From contig NW_020312480.1 of assembly GCF_002999335.1 (NCBI RefSeq), positions 124,001 through 188,000 of the forward strand: a stretch of 64,000 nt of DNA. Direction: 5' to 3'. The notes beneath the pieces were generated by a model. It was not told the origin of the DNA and made no database searches. It was given only the letters and a program-made list of their open reading frames with translations. Position numbers and translations under genes: made by a program. The stretch's first letter is position 1, and every line of letters begins with the position of its first letter. Source of the DNA: Cyclospora cayetanensis. Taxonomy: Eukaryota; Apicomplexa; Conoidasida; Eucoccidiorida; Eimeriidae. Of this stretch, positions 20,272 to 33,004 are shown one piece after another.

Positions 20272-21598
20272 TTTTTGGCATAGGCGGGCGTTATGCCCAA
20301 AGGCTCGTTCCTAAGTTCCCAGGGCAGTGTACGGCTGGGCCGCTCTGGAAACTGCTCAAGACACCGCAATGGGATATAGCTGTGTCGGTATATATATACA
20401 GAAAAAAGAGACCGCAGTTACCATAATAAATGGAACATGAGGTTTCCACTTGGAGCGGCGCGTTCGGCCGCTGGGATGATAGCCAAAGGGAAGGGGGCTA
20501 CTGGCATGCGACAGCCGGCATCGTCCCACCACCGTAAAAAGCATTGGAGGACCCTGAAAATATGCTAGCAGTTTAGAGGTTCTGCATTATTTCCTCATGG
20601 GAGAAGTAGCTGGCTATTCGATTGGGCAGTCGCGAAGTAACAAGACACAAGGAGAGAAATGCATACACGCGAAAAGAGCGCGAGGCAGAGCTAGTGCGGA
20701 CAAACAAGTTCACAAGACATCTGAAAATCATTGCAGCAAAGGATTTATAGCGGATGGGGCTGAAAAGGTGTTTTCAGTGGGCTTCTGTGCGGGACTTGAG
20801 TTCAGCATGCACTGCCACATAGTGGCACGCGCTGCCGACAATGTTCGACGGGATATTGAGAATTGGAGCTCTCAAATGATCCTTGTTGCGTTCTTCCCAA
20901 ACCTTTGCTAGCGAAACTAATGGATGGCCCTTGCTTTCTTGCTGCATGCTCGGCAATGTTTCACTCTGGACGGCAGTGCTACCTTGATCCATAACGTGTG
21001 GAAACCTCTTTGAAGTTAGTCTGTAGTCTTTGTCGGATGAGGAATACTTTTAACGGCAATGTAGCGTCAGCTAGTCGTTTTTGATACTCTGGGGGCTGGA
21101 GTGGTAGCATTCGGGAGACAAATCGTATTGCGACAGCAGACAGCTTGGGCAGGGGGCGCATGGGACTTCCACAGAAACCGCTGCAATTGTGTCATAATTC
21201 CTCAAAACTCAACAGATCTAATGCACATATTGCTGCAAGGTAGCAGGGACTAAGCTCTAGATTAACAATGCAGCTAAGTCTCCATAAATTTCAATGTCAT
21301 ATGCAACTGCTCTGCAGCCAAGCGCAGCGTGTGTAGTTCGTTGATGTTTTTGAGGGCCACAAAACTACTTCGTGGTGGACAAACGAGTAATACTGCACAC
21401 TGAACGCACTGTAACAGGCATCAATGGGCTGTAAATACGGAAGAGTCGAAGAAGTCTTCAGCCCCCCCAAAGCATCATTTTTACATTGGAAGTGGAAACG
21501 ACACATTCAAGTGTTTTTTGTCGAGATGCAGAAAAAAATAAGTGTGCCTTTTCAAAATTCGTGTTGGGGCAGCGCCATGAACCGTCCCAAGTGTACAG
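20272..21598. other. intergenic region between divergent genes
   Basis: It lies between the start of the minus-strand coiled-coil gene and the first supported exon of the plus-strand beta-rich gene, so it should contain both promoters. Open frames are short (20597-20911, 104 codons; 21424-21606, 60 codons). The latter might contribute a 5' exon to the beta-rich gene but no consistent splice was found. Confidence 0.4.
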
Positions 21599-23516
21599 GC
21601 AGTTGACCACCAGCTGACCAGTGCCTACGAAACCCTCTATGCAACTCCGGCGGAAGCAACCAAGGTGCCATATCAAGCTTCAGGAGGTGATTATGTGTCT
21701 GCATGCAGTGTGCGATGCTTTCGAAGAAAGTTGAGAACCGTCGTGGTCTGTACGCAGCAGTCGGCAGGAACAACCAGTGATTACCAAGCTTGCCTGCCCC
21801 AAAACAACACTCAAACCTGGCTCACCAGCAAAGATCTCTGTAAAGAGTTGAACGATTTACATTCTGTAAACGCGGTGCGGTATGGATCGCCGGTTTTCTC
21901 GTATGCTGCGTTGCGCGTGAACAAGATTTCAACTTTTGGCTCTCTGGCTGTTGCACACCAACGAATAGGCCATTTGGAGCAACTCTCTGCCCTCATATCA
22001 TCGGCCTGGCTCAAAATGAAAGTGCCTTTTTTGAAATGGAGATGCCGGCTGAAACATATTTTGGGGTGGCTCGCCATTATACAGACTCCTTCCTTCCATC
22101 AAGTGTCCCAACGTGTCCTGGCAGCCACAGACAAACCTGGAAGCTCTAAACCTTCCCCGAACGAAAACACTAATTTCGAGACACTATTCCTCCTGCCATC
22201 ACATGGAGCAGACCCTTTTTCCCGTGTGTCGCACCTACGAGCAAATGCTGCCATGTTGATGAACTATACCCTAGGCGCTGAGGTGCTTAAGATGCTCGCA
22301 CAGCTTGTTCAAACACTGGTTAGAGAGGAGGCAATGAATATTCAACACCAAAGTGACATGTGGCTTATTGAAGAAACCAAGAAAGCCGTGGACCTGTTGC
22401 ACAACAACCCTTCTGCCTTTCCAGCCTCTGGATACTCACTGAGGGAGGGCAGCAGAGGAGAGTTGTATGTGCGGGTAAGGGGAAAACGGCGACATTTATT
22501 GGCGCTTCCATCGGTTCATGCTTTCGTTACACAGAAAGAATTCCCTTTTTGGATGATGGATGCTGAAGCAGCATTACAGCTGCTCGTGGCAGATGTAATG
22601 AACGATGTTATGGGGACGACCTTACCGCAGGCTCCCCCTCAGCCAATTGATCCTGACGCAGGAGAATTGCCAATTAAGTTCGGCTACGACATGAACGACC
22701 GCCGCACTGTAAAGCTTTCCTTCGGCGACTCTACAGTGGCAATTAAATGCGGCAAAACTCTCCATACTGGAGGCGCTGTGGGTGTGTCTCATGGGTCTTA
22801 CATGGTGACGGTAGGTGCATACTCCGACGAGGCAAGCCTCAATTTATTGTGAAGGGCTCCACAGATTGGAGGAAGTGCAAACAGCACAGAAAGCACTATA
22901 GCCACTGGGCAGGCAGTCGTGCATAGCTCGATCACTCCCGACACTGTGCAGCACGAAGTCACCGTCGGAACAATGCACGCGATGCAGACGCAGATCAGCC
23001 AGACGAACGGGCCAGGGACGATCAATGCTATCATCAGAGACGCAAAATTAAAAGTGGAAACACATCCAGAAGGCAAACGCCACGGCGCTGAGTTCAAATA
23101 TAAAGACTTCGTTTTGGGAGTAACCCGCGACTTTGACGATCGTGTAAACATTTTGGAACGTAGGGCGAATGCTTTTGTAGTTACCGGCATGCTGATATTT
23201 ATGTTGCTTTACTCCAGATAAGGGTGATGGCTACCAGTGGAGGCTGGAAACTGACCTCGCAGATGATCAGAACCACGCTTTTTCGGGGAAGATAAAAGGA
23301 AACACAATACTTACCGGCGACATGGTTTTCGGTGCTGGTTATGATGCAGAAAACCAACCTACCGCAGAATTGGCCATGTCGGCCAGAGACATTGGTGTTA
23401 GGCTCAACGGAAGTAATGGACATAACAGCTACAGGGTGCAGATCGGCCCATTCACCTTTGATGTGATACTTTCCCAAGGGCTGCCCGAGTTTATCCTGCG
23501 AGAAGTCAGCGCCTGA
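21599..23516 (+). CDS. unknown beta-strand-rich protein, 3 visible exons with 54 and 58 bp introns; 5' end unresolved
   Basis: Exons 21599-22810, 22865-23159 and 23218-23516 join in phase, giving about 600 residues. The visible frame begins after an acceptor-like CCAAGTGTACAG; no start codon lies in this frame near there, so a 5' exon is probably missing. The N-terminal ~330 residues are mixed helical (TLGAEVLKMLAQLVQTLVRE). From about nt 22640 the protein becomes a succession of short alternating-polarity strands separated by Gly/Asn/Asp turns (TVKLSFGDSTVAIK, HEVTVGTMHAMQTQIS, YQWRLETDLADDQ, FSGKIKGNTILTGDMVFGAG, NSYRVQIGPFTFDVIL). That pattern suggests a membrane beta-barrel or a beta-helix/sandwich. 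There is no recognised family, no Cys pattern and no polyamino-acid runs. Function is unknown. Confidence 0.7.
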
Positions 23517-25029
23517 GTTGTAGAAGACACTATACCATTTTGTGCCCGTTTAAGGGATGAACCAATGCAACGTTTCGTGTATGTCTTGCCATGTGTCCTC
23601 AAGTTAGGAGGTGCCTTTTGCGAGCTGCATCAAAGCATAAGGAATAAAACGATCAAGGCACTGCTCTAGGGAAACCTGCTACCACGATTCGCACACCAGT
23701 TTAGGGCAATAGCATTTCTGAAGGCCTATCACAAGTTACGCAATAAGATAAAACGGGTAGATTCGCTAGATTGGCATATGCAAGTGGCACTCTCACTAGC
23801 GGAGAAAACACCTCCCACCGCTTCAAATCGGCACGCGAACTGTAGCAGAAACGAGAAAAGAGACCGCACTAAAAGACAAAAAGCCCCACCCCTCAATTTC
23901 CTCTGTGCCAGTAAGGCAAGCAGAAGTTTTAATGCAAATTCTTATAGGGGCCTGGGCTTTGTCTATAATTTAACTTCGGTTCGCTGCGAATGCTTTCGCT
24001 CACTGGAACTGTAAGGACGAAGGAACGTGACTCGCCTACGCCTAACCAGAGGTAGTGCTACCTCCTCTGTTGCCCTACTGCTCTATAGTTGTGGCTTAAA
24101 GAGAATGCCACTGGTGTGCAATAGAAGTACGCCGTTCAGCAAGCCGCAAACAAAGGACTGCGTAAGAATTAATGACACAGTCCTTTGAGTGTATCAACAG
24201 CTAGGCATTCGCTCCTTCTGGAGGACTTCAGGCACTCCAGGGCGGCTTTACAAATATTGTATACCATCACTACACAGTACACCTGGTTCAATGGGCTGTG
24301 AGCCGAGGCCCAGTCGCGCATGCTAGAGTACCTAGTTCGCCGGTACTGAGTGTGTTGTGCGCAATCAGGGGTTTCAACGTGTCATAGAAAAATTGGGGCA
24401 AACGCTGCTGCGCGTCCGCCTGTCAAAGAAATTCTCCGTTTTTTGCCGTCAAATTAGTGCTCTCAAGGCCTATGGACATGCTCAAGCCTTGGGGAGTGCA
24501 AGCGGGTTGCGCCTGTAGAATGCCACTGCGGCTCACGGAGCACGCTGCACTCTGTGGTCTTGCTCCAAGTGTCCATACTAAGGCTTCACATGGATTTTGC
24601 TATCCGGTAGTTATGCGTGCCGGCCCAGGATCTGGCTTAGTCCCTCGAGAACTGTGGCCACGAGCAAGGTGGCAGCTCTGCAGCTCGCAAGGATGTGTAC
24701 CACAGTGGTAGTGTTCAGCACAGGTCCTATACAGCCTTTGTCATGGAGAGTAAGAGAGTAGCTTTTACAGTGCTCAACCCGTGTTAGAGAATCTCTAGAT
24801 AGAAAAAGTATCTCAAAGGAAAAGATGACTCACTGGATGGCAGCACGAAAAACAGCGAAGTTCTCCATTTGGTGCATTGGCGGTTTCTTGTTGCTGCACA
24901 TGTCCCACGCATTCCCACATGCTACACAAAAGCAAGGACATACACGTTGTTGCATGGCTATTTCAAGCAGTGCGCCAAGAATGTCGTTGAAGTATCTTGT
25001 AGAAATATTCTCATTCAGGCCCAGTACTG
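23517..25029. other. intergenic region between convergent genes
   Basis: The 3' ends of the beta-rich gene (plus) and the topoisomerase gene (minus) face each other here. No open frame above 84 codons is present and I see no coding signal. It presumably contains both 3' untranslated regions. Confidence 0.45.
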
Positions 25030-28000
25030 TTAAAACGTCACGACATGGCAGCCAAATTCTGCATTGGTTTTTCGTGAATTATCAGAGCTCACTGGAGGCC
25101 TTGAAAAGCAGTATGGACACACGTAGTGCCATCTTCCGGTCTGCACGTTCTTTATATTGATGACCTATTGAAGGGAAGCATACGTGCAGGCGTAATGGCA
25201 GAGGACCCTGGTCGGGGTATTCTAACTTCGTGAGAAAGCACTCCTTTAAGCCTTCAACGAGACTTCCGTGAATAGCAATTAGTGTGCGATCGGCAAAGAG
25301 ATCTCGCAAAAGCAAATGAAACCAACTGGCTGTTGCTCCTACGGAGCCTACCTTGAAACAACAATAAGGGCACGTGTGCTGAGTGAGAGTCAGAGTGCCC
25401 CGCCTAGGCATTCTTAAAACGAGTTCGCACGTAGCTTGGTTAGTGCATGCCTGAAAAGGACACCAAGAGGTCAGCTAACATTGCGAGAATGAGAAAGCAG
25501 CGTTGCAGACACGTGCAGTAGCCTCAAGTTACGGGGGATTGAATGAGTACAGGCAAATGGCGCAGGATTAGTAGGACCTACGAGGAATCGTGCTCCCGCA
25601 GAGTCTGCACGAGCACCACAGCACGCGATTGACCGGCCACTGAGTGTGTTAGAAAGCATCCTGGAAATAATGCTGGGTAGACCAGCGTAATATGCTCTGC
25701 ACTCTGACGCACCAGCAGTCGTGTCCGCATGTCCGTCACCGGCAGGTCCTCTTCGGCGCCTGCAAAGAGATGAGCATCTATTGGGGATCCGAAACGCCTA
25801 CCGTTTAACTGCATGCAACACTACTGCTCTCGCCACCCTCAGAAAACATGGGGTAGTGTCAGAGCACCGAAATTCCACTAGAGATGCAATAAGAAATTGG
25901 TAAGCAGAACGCAAGTCACTGTTGAAGGTCTATAGGCTGCATAAGCGCTTGGCTTGAGATCTACCTTGATCCAGAAGCTGGTCCTCTGCCCCCTGTATCC
26001 TGCGAAAACAAAAACACTCGTTTAACAGCTAATTTTTACGGGCAGAGTGGGCCTGAAACCAGTGGCAATGAGAGCATCCTCCCTGCGCCACGACTGTTTT
26101 ATCACTTAGCAGAACTATCAGGGCCAGGAGACGCATCATGACGGCCAAATACTACCAAATGTGTTTTTCGCGGTGCCGTCGAGTGCAGTCCTACCATTAG
26201 GTTCATCGATGCACCACACTTTGCGCAGGTGCAAAAGTCACTTTCAATGACACGAGCATCGGCATCCGAAGCAGCCAGGGGCGGAAGTATTTTCTGAATC
26301 TGCTCATCAAGTAACGCTATATGCAGGCGCAGCAAATGGAAAACTTCCGCAACCGTCCCCACATGCCTCTGCACAACTTCGTCCTGAAGCCGCATTAGCA
26401 GGTACACGTCAACGCCGACCGATAGACCATAATCTAGCGTTTCATCTGCTTCCTTGCAGCAACGGCGGTGCAAGCCACATACTATTCCAACCTACCTTCC
26501 GCTCAAGACCTCTGGCGATCTTTGTCATGTCACGTTCCATACTGGCTCGCAGGTCCGGCTGCGGGATCACGCCACGAATCACATATACGACAAGGTTGGT
26601 AAAGATGCCAAGCGGTGGGCATTTAGGCGGACACATTCACATACGAGGGTAACTGTGTTGATCAAGGCAGGCGACAGCCCACTTTAGAGAGGTCCGCCTT
26701 GCAGAGACGACCAACGACCTTGTATCCCTGCAGCAACATGCGAGAAAGGGTTAAATGAATTCAACGTAGGAATGAATTGCTAGCGAGAACAACGCTTTGT
26801 TTCAGGCTCTATTGGGAGGGTTCTGGAAGGTGCAGGACTCGCTACAATGGAGAGATACGACGGCTCGAACGGCGAACGCTTCACTTTGTTCGTCTACAGA
26901 AAGAGACCATTACCATTACTAATGCGACGCCAAGATCTGTGGGCTTGAACTGCTGCAGCTCCGTTTTGATGGCATAGTTGCGTTCCTGGCCACCATACAA
27001 TCATGATGGGAATAAACCTGCCGAGTAGCTTACGTGCATCAAGCCGCATTCATTGTGCCCCATTGCCATGAGCGCTAGGCATGCTTTCAATTTAAGATAA
27101 AACAGCCTTACCTGTATGGTGCGAATGTGTTCGTGCATAGTGGCATCTGTGCCGATTCCGTGCTGAGCAGCCGCCACCCGCACAGTCAGAGACAGTTCAA
27201 ATTACTCATGGCGCATCAACAAATACTTTGTCGCAAAAAATGGCCAACGTGATGCGGTGCCACACCTTGTCCATCTTGTCGATGAGGTCAGCCTCCGACA
27301 AGAGGGAGGGAGGTTGCGTACTCCCCTCGTGGAGGGTCACGTCCTTCGGCAGAAATCGTTCGTGCAGTAGGAACCTTGGTAGCCTACGCGATACCCTGCA
27401 TAATGGAGGCGTCAACAAGCGAGACTTTAGAAGAGTGGCAAGGTAGAACTAGAAAGGGCCCCACAGCTGGCCAACCAGTTCTAATTGTCAGACCCTTTGC
27501 GCACGGGTGAAGACGGCACTAAAAACCTCCAGTTCCTCCTCCCATAGAATCGGGTGAAAAAACAGCGATCAGAGAGACATGCCAGGAGTCATAGGGGTAA
27601 ACACTAAGATAGTTTTTCTGCAAAACGATGAGGCCCGTGGTGGAGAAGGCTTCGCCTGAAGGAACGGCAGCAGTTGCAGCCATACAGCTGCTTGGTCTGT
27701 CCTTCAGTAGCCATCCACATGTGCTCACAAAACAGCACCGCCGCTAATAAAAGGCCACACCACAATAGTTAGACAGTGGACGTTTGCTTCGTTGCCTATG
27801 GCTCCGCTTGATGCTGAAGCGCTGATGGCGCGTGGCCGACCTGCAATGTCCATCTGAACTTTGGTCTCAAAGCCAATGGCGTCAGAACTGCGCAGTGTAA
27901 TGCAGCAGCACGCACAACTAAGCTACGTTTTAAAGTCGGTTCGCCACCACATTGTTCTGCAGCTGGAACAGGCAAGAAAGGGAATAAATATGTCTTAGGA

Positions 28001-31000
28001 GGCATGCCCGCGTGTGTGTAGGGCAGCCCCATGACAGAGTGAGGCCCGTACCTGCAGCAAGCGAGGAAATGACGAGTGATTGCCTCGTAGAGCTGCATGG
28101 CGCATCACACTAGAGAGATGCACTTTGCCTTCGCCAGACAGTCAGCATTTCGTATCGTGATACTCATGAGCTCTCTGAGACCGACCTTCCACTCGTCCTC
28201 GTTTTCGCAGTCTTCCCTGCATAAAACAGGCGCATGTGGACACCCAACGGGCTAGCTTCCCACAAGCCCCAAGTATGCCTTATTTCAAACGCAGCGTGCA
28301 GAGAAAATGTCATGTGCAAGTTGAGTACGCCTCTTGCGCTTACCTGCAGAGTGCCTTCACTGGGTGTATTGGTGGATGAGACTGCCAAGACCCCAACACA
28401 CACGCATCACGGAGCCACAGAAGGCGTGTTTCCCACACGAACAAGATTTGACGGAATACACTGAGCCGCCATGCCTTTAGCCAGTGCTGTCAGAAAAGCA
28501 CCACAGACTTCACGGAATAGGCCTTCTCACCAATGAAACCAACACAACATTTAGAATCGTACAACCGGGCACTTCCACGGGGATGTGTATAAGGGCATGC
28601 TCGGATGCATGTCAACTGTTCTCGTACTGCAAAAAGCAAATTTGTCGTATATCAGAGGATGAAGAAACCTCCATGCTATACCCACCATATCATCGTGAGG
28701 GCCATCGCGGGGCCATTCAAAACCACCTAAAGCCCACATGCGACACCCAGCTAACAGCAGAGACCTTCCTCCTCCTTTGTGGAGATGCGGATGCAACATC
28801 GCCACAGCGTGGCAGCCCTTTAGGCTCGAAGTTGGCCACTTAATTTTTTTAATTTTAGAGGGCGTTCCAGCTGCTATTCGAGGAGTCAAGCGCCTTATGT
28901 CTGGCCGCGTGAAGCTGTGCAGGGCGAGCTGAGGAGGCATCGGGCCGATGCGGCCCCGCCAGAGCATTCTACAGCATAGCTTTGAGCCAAACTATTTTTC
29001 CCTTTGAGCGTGCCCTTTAGCTAGCATGCATGCCTGCCTGATGGGCGCACCTTCAAGCAGTTCGACTGCGAAGGGGCCCCACAGGGGACTGTCCCGCTGG
29101 TTTTCAATGAGCCCCAACAAGTCTTGAGACCGCGTGAAGCGTTCGGTCTCTGTTCTGGGGTAGCTGCACATCCGCATGAACAGCTCTCAGACACAGCACC
29201 ATGGACGTCACGTCACTCCGCGAGCTACAGTCTCAAAGCTTTGCTGCAGCAAGCTAGCCTGCGCAGCTTCTATTACCTGATGTAGCCTCGGTTGTACAAC
29301 GCTTCTGCCAGTTGCATGCAGCTGAGAAAGTACAACCAAAGGGAGAACATGATGCCACAAAGCAGTACACAACTTGGAAGCCAGTGAGCAGCACCGCGAT
29401 TCCGTTCTCGAAACTTCGAAAGCAACTGCACCTTTCGCGCCGTACCGGTGAGAGTCAATGCGGAGTTTACGCGAGCAGAGTTTGGTCATTTCTACGGTGC
29501 CTGCAGATGCACATTCAGCTTCGGAGGAGACAAGGCTTCCCAAATGCGCTGCTTGAAGGGTCTTTTTGATGAGTTCATCCGGCTACAGCCACGAAAAGCC
29601 AGTGCTGTGCGATAATCGAGGAAGTGCGAAGGGCCCGACTCGCCCCAGCAACAGGGCAGCATCCAGCATAGCGGCTAAGGGTGTGGTGTAGTAAATACTC
29701 GATTGGCGAACTAAGGGCAGCAAGCAACACATGGGCACCTCATCGACAGTCGTGGAACTTACTTAGGGGCACGGGTCTGGGTCTTGTCACTTCTCGACTT
29801 TCAATTGCAGTTATGAGTGCCTCCGGCATCTCATTGCAGAGTTCAAAGCAGGCAATAGCGGAGGCGCTGCAACGATACACAGCGTGCGCATACAAACTAG
29901 CACGCGAAGCGCAAATTGCTACCGCTCGTACACCAAACCACGCTGTGGTGCAGTTGCATTTTCTTTAAACACGGGTTTGGTTTGCCCCAAGCAGACACTG
30001 TGCAGCTAGGGAACCTAACCGGTCAAAAAGTCGTTGTCGGTCCCACTGGAAATCAACGACAAGCCGGCGTCCGGGGTTTTCATCGTCTTCTCTGAGCAAA
30101 CACTGCAAAGAACCTGCATGACTGGAATCAAGCTCAAGCCTCCCACCTGTCTAGCTGGATAAATGCTCTGTCCAAAAATACACTTAGCGTCCACATGCGA
30201 GTACGCACCTTTCGACTACGGTTTTAATGGCCCAAAACTTTTCGGAGACGAACTGCTCAACCTCAAGGAATCTGCGGGGTGATACATAGCATGCCCTTTA
30301 ACTCGGACTCTGAGGCTAAGGGAAATTCTACGCTTTGAATACACGGAAGAAGAAATTTGTTTGAGTTCTTGTGTGCACGGCTATTGTACAACGGTGAGAT
30401 ACACCCGCAAGACCAAAGGTTTGTTAGAGCCATTCAAGAAGCACGGTAGTAGCCTACCTCTCCACGACGAAACCAAGAGTTGGGAACTGGCAGGGGCCGT
30501 AACTGCAAATACACCAAGGCTGCCAATGCAAAATGCTATTGAACTGTGTGCAGCAAGAGTCGGTGCGCGGCATTCATAGCAAGAGCCACATGCGAAACAT
30601 TTTGGTCAAAGGAGTTGCATGTATTTGTGGTATATGGGATACTAAGGGAATCAAAACGCACCTAATGAGGCCTCTTTGGAGAGAAAGTTTACTCTGGTAT
30701 CTCTTAGTGAGGAATCGCGTGAAGGCAGCCCCTGCATATTGACCCATGGGTAATTAAACCGTGGATTTTGCAGCACAGCAGGAAGAGACATTTGAAAGGC
30801 ACAGCTGAAATACGCTGCAGGCCTTAAGTGGCGTACCAATGCGTAAGTCGATTTCGGAGCGTGCGTCCGCTGCCTGCATGCGGGGAGGCGAACACAGTCA
30901 CACAATGCAGGTAAGCCATGAGAATAAGGGGCCAGAAATAAGACCCTCCTCGTTGGCGTGTCTTCCCCTCCTCTTTACGGCTGCAGCACTACACAGCCCT

Positions 31001-33004
31001 TTTTTAGGGCTATTATCCTTGCCGACCACGCTACGGTGAAACTGATGCGAATGCTTCAGATTACATCAAACAGGCACTGAAGAGGGCACTGGTGAGGTGA
31101 GCGCCAAGAAGTTTTCTTGCCTTTGAAAGAGCCTCATTTGGCTGTTGAAGCGTAGAGCACGCCCTCACTACGTCCTGCTCTGAGGCAGACAAACACAGCA
31201 GCACGGCCAAGATCCATATTGAGACAACAGCACTGCATGGGGAACCCGTAGGTTCAGTCAGGGGAAGGAAGGGCTTACTGGTTACGGCGGAGAAGACTGC
31301 GCGGAATGGTTGAATATTGCAATTGGCCTCCTTGCAAATTTGGAGTACCTGCGTGGCACACGAAAATGGCTTTTAGCGGGACGTTGTTCTGGGAGTGAAG
31401 CACCACCTGCAGACGCACTAGCCACGCGAATCCCCTCGTAAAGCGCAGATACAACGGGTGCATCAGCAGTCCGCAGTACATCCACATAGGACTGCGTGGT
31501 AGCCTAGCCTGCAAGTATATGGCTAGATCTGCTGAGTCCTGGCTTCTGTCAGACCTCAAAGGCTATGTTTTCTCCCTCGCGATCACAGTCCAGCCATAAC
31601 ACAAGCCACTGGCACCTGCACAGCAAGGCAAACACACACACACACGTTTGTAGATATGTGCGCTCTTCCAAGCATCACGACTCCCCTGGAAGCGGCTGCC
31701 CACTTGGGGGTCTTGCCACTTGCCACTAGACTGGAAGCGGAGAACGCTAGTTGGGCCTGTACTTCAAAGGCCCTTACTTTTTTGCATACGTCTTCAAATT
31801 GCCTACAATGTCCTTCGCAGAGTCGCTGACGCGTTTAGACACAGGCGCTGAGGCGGCACGACGGAAAACACAAGGCTGGCAAGCAAATGCACTGGATACT
31901 GCAGGAAAGGAAACACTTGTACCGACAGAGACTGTACCCAACGCCGTTCAGGCAGCTGGCAGCTCGCAGCAACGTCTCGGGAAGGCGTATTTCAACCAGT
32001 GCAGCAGGAGCACCACCCACAGGACAGTCCCTGTAGCTGGACCGCAGACAGAGCGAAGAGACGCAGCAGCTGCTGCAGCAGCGCCTGCTGCCACTCGCGC
32101 TGCATGCTCTACAGCCGGCAGAAGGATTGGCCTATTTGCATGCTGGGAGGCAACAATACCCGAGAAGAGGGCTTCAGGCGGGACAGCATTCCACGACGAG
32201 AACGGCGAAGAGAAGTCGAGGGTCATCAGATGGCTGCAAATGAAACCGCAGAAGCCTCGAAAGTCGCCAGTGCGCCTTGAGAATGAGCCACAATGAACTC
32301 TGTCTCTGCCATTATCCACCTTTTAGCGAAAAAGCATTTCCACCCCGTCCCCGGAGTGCTGCTGGCGAGAACGGCAGCAACGCAGCTGGCCAGTGTCGTG
32401 GGCGGGGTCTGTCTTGTTCAGTAGCATCTCCAGCAACAAGAAGCCACGTGCACATGCCTCCGTGTGTATTATGCGCATATATTCATGTATGTTTATGCCT
32501 CCTCTGCGTAAACAGACGGATGTGCATCCGCACATGGCTTACCCCCTGACTGACGTGAAGATCATTTCGCACTCTCTGCCATGAAGCGTCGACGGAAAAG
32601 AAGTGACTGCGTTAAACGTGCTGGAGCTCTGCAGCTGGGACAAATAATAAAAGCAAGTTTGCACAAACGCTTATAGTAACCCGCAGTACAACCAGAGCAG
32701 CCTTTCGGGAGCTTCTTTTAAGCCCCCCGTTGCACAGCCATGGATTTCTATCATGGGCATGCCCTCAGCTGCGCAAGCAGTAGACCTTAAGCAACTGGAC
32801 AAACATTGCAATGAGGATCGCCCCCTCCTGCTAGACAGGCGCTGCGAAATGAACGCGCTTCATGAGCCACCATCCGTGGCCCTAAACACACTCTGTCCAG
32901 CGGCTCACCCTGCGCACATTGTCGCCCCCGAGCAGACGAGTGATTTCCTTTGCCACTGATGGCTTTTCAGCAACATTTAAGACCTTAAGGATGTTGGCAG
33001 GCAT
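25030..33004 (-). CDS. TOP3: DNA topoisomerase III (type IA), at least 28 exons plus a zinc-binding C-terminus
   Basis: The predicted role is a type IA topoisomerase that relaxes and decatenates single-stranded crossovers, usually partnered with a RecQ helicase/RMI1. The start at 33004 gives [14 protein letters not shown], the family N-terminus. Diagnostic blocks in order are TSVRGHLMTLDF (exons 32628-32543/32233-32160), the Toprim metal site [11 protein letters not shown] (31615-31555), [12 protein letters not shown] (30873-30837), [16 protein letters not shown] (30502-30458), the catalytic tyrosine in SYPRTETE (29163-29051), SHPPIHPVK (28381-28344), ITRHFLACC (28092-28052), [10 protein letters not shown] (27655-27583), [16 protein letters not shown] (27395-27266) and [13 protein letters not shown] (27162-27112). 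These blocks favour the TOP3-alpha type. Twenty-eight exons to 26195 sum to exactly 652 codons in phase. The last exon, 25140-25030, encodes a YVCPYC knuckle. Exons between 26194 and 25141 (a TCPYC knuckle near 25400) are only partly traced. At least two, possibly three, introns appear to start with GC. Confidence 0.93.

Noticed and set aside
31282..31559. Minus-strand peptide with [16 protein letters not shown] between the Toprim exon and the next topoisomerase exon
   Set aside because: Joining exon 31615-31555 directly to 31348-31279 gives the family sequence [16 protein letters not shown] without a gap, so this segment is intronic.
31751..32296. 181-codon plus-strand frame with an Ala7 run
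   Set aside because: It overlaps topoisomerase III exons on the minus strand that encode conserved blocks ([20 protein letters not shown]); the plus frame is a shadow.
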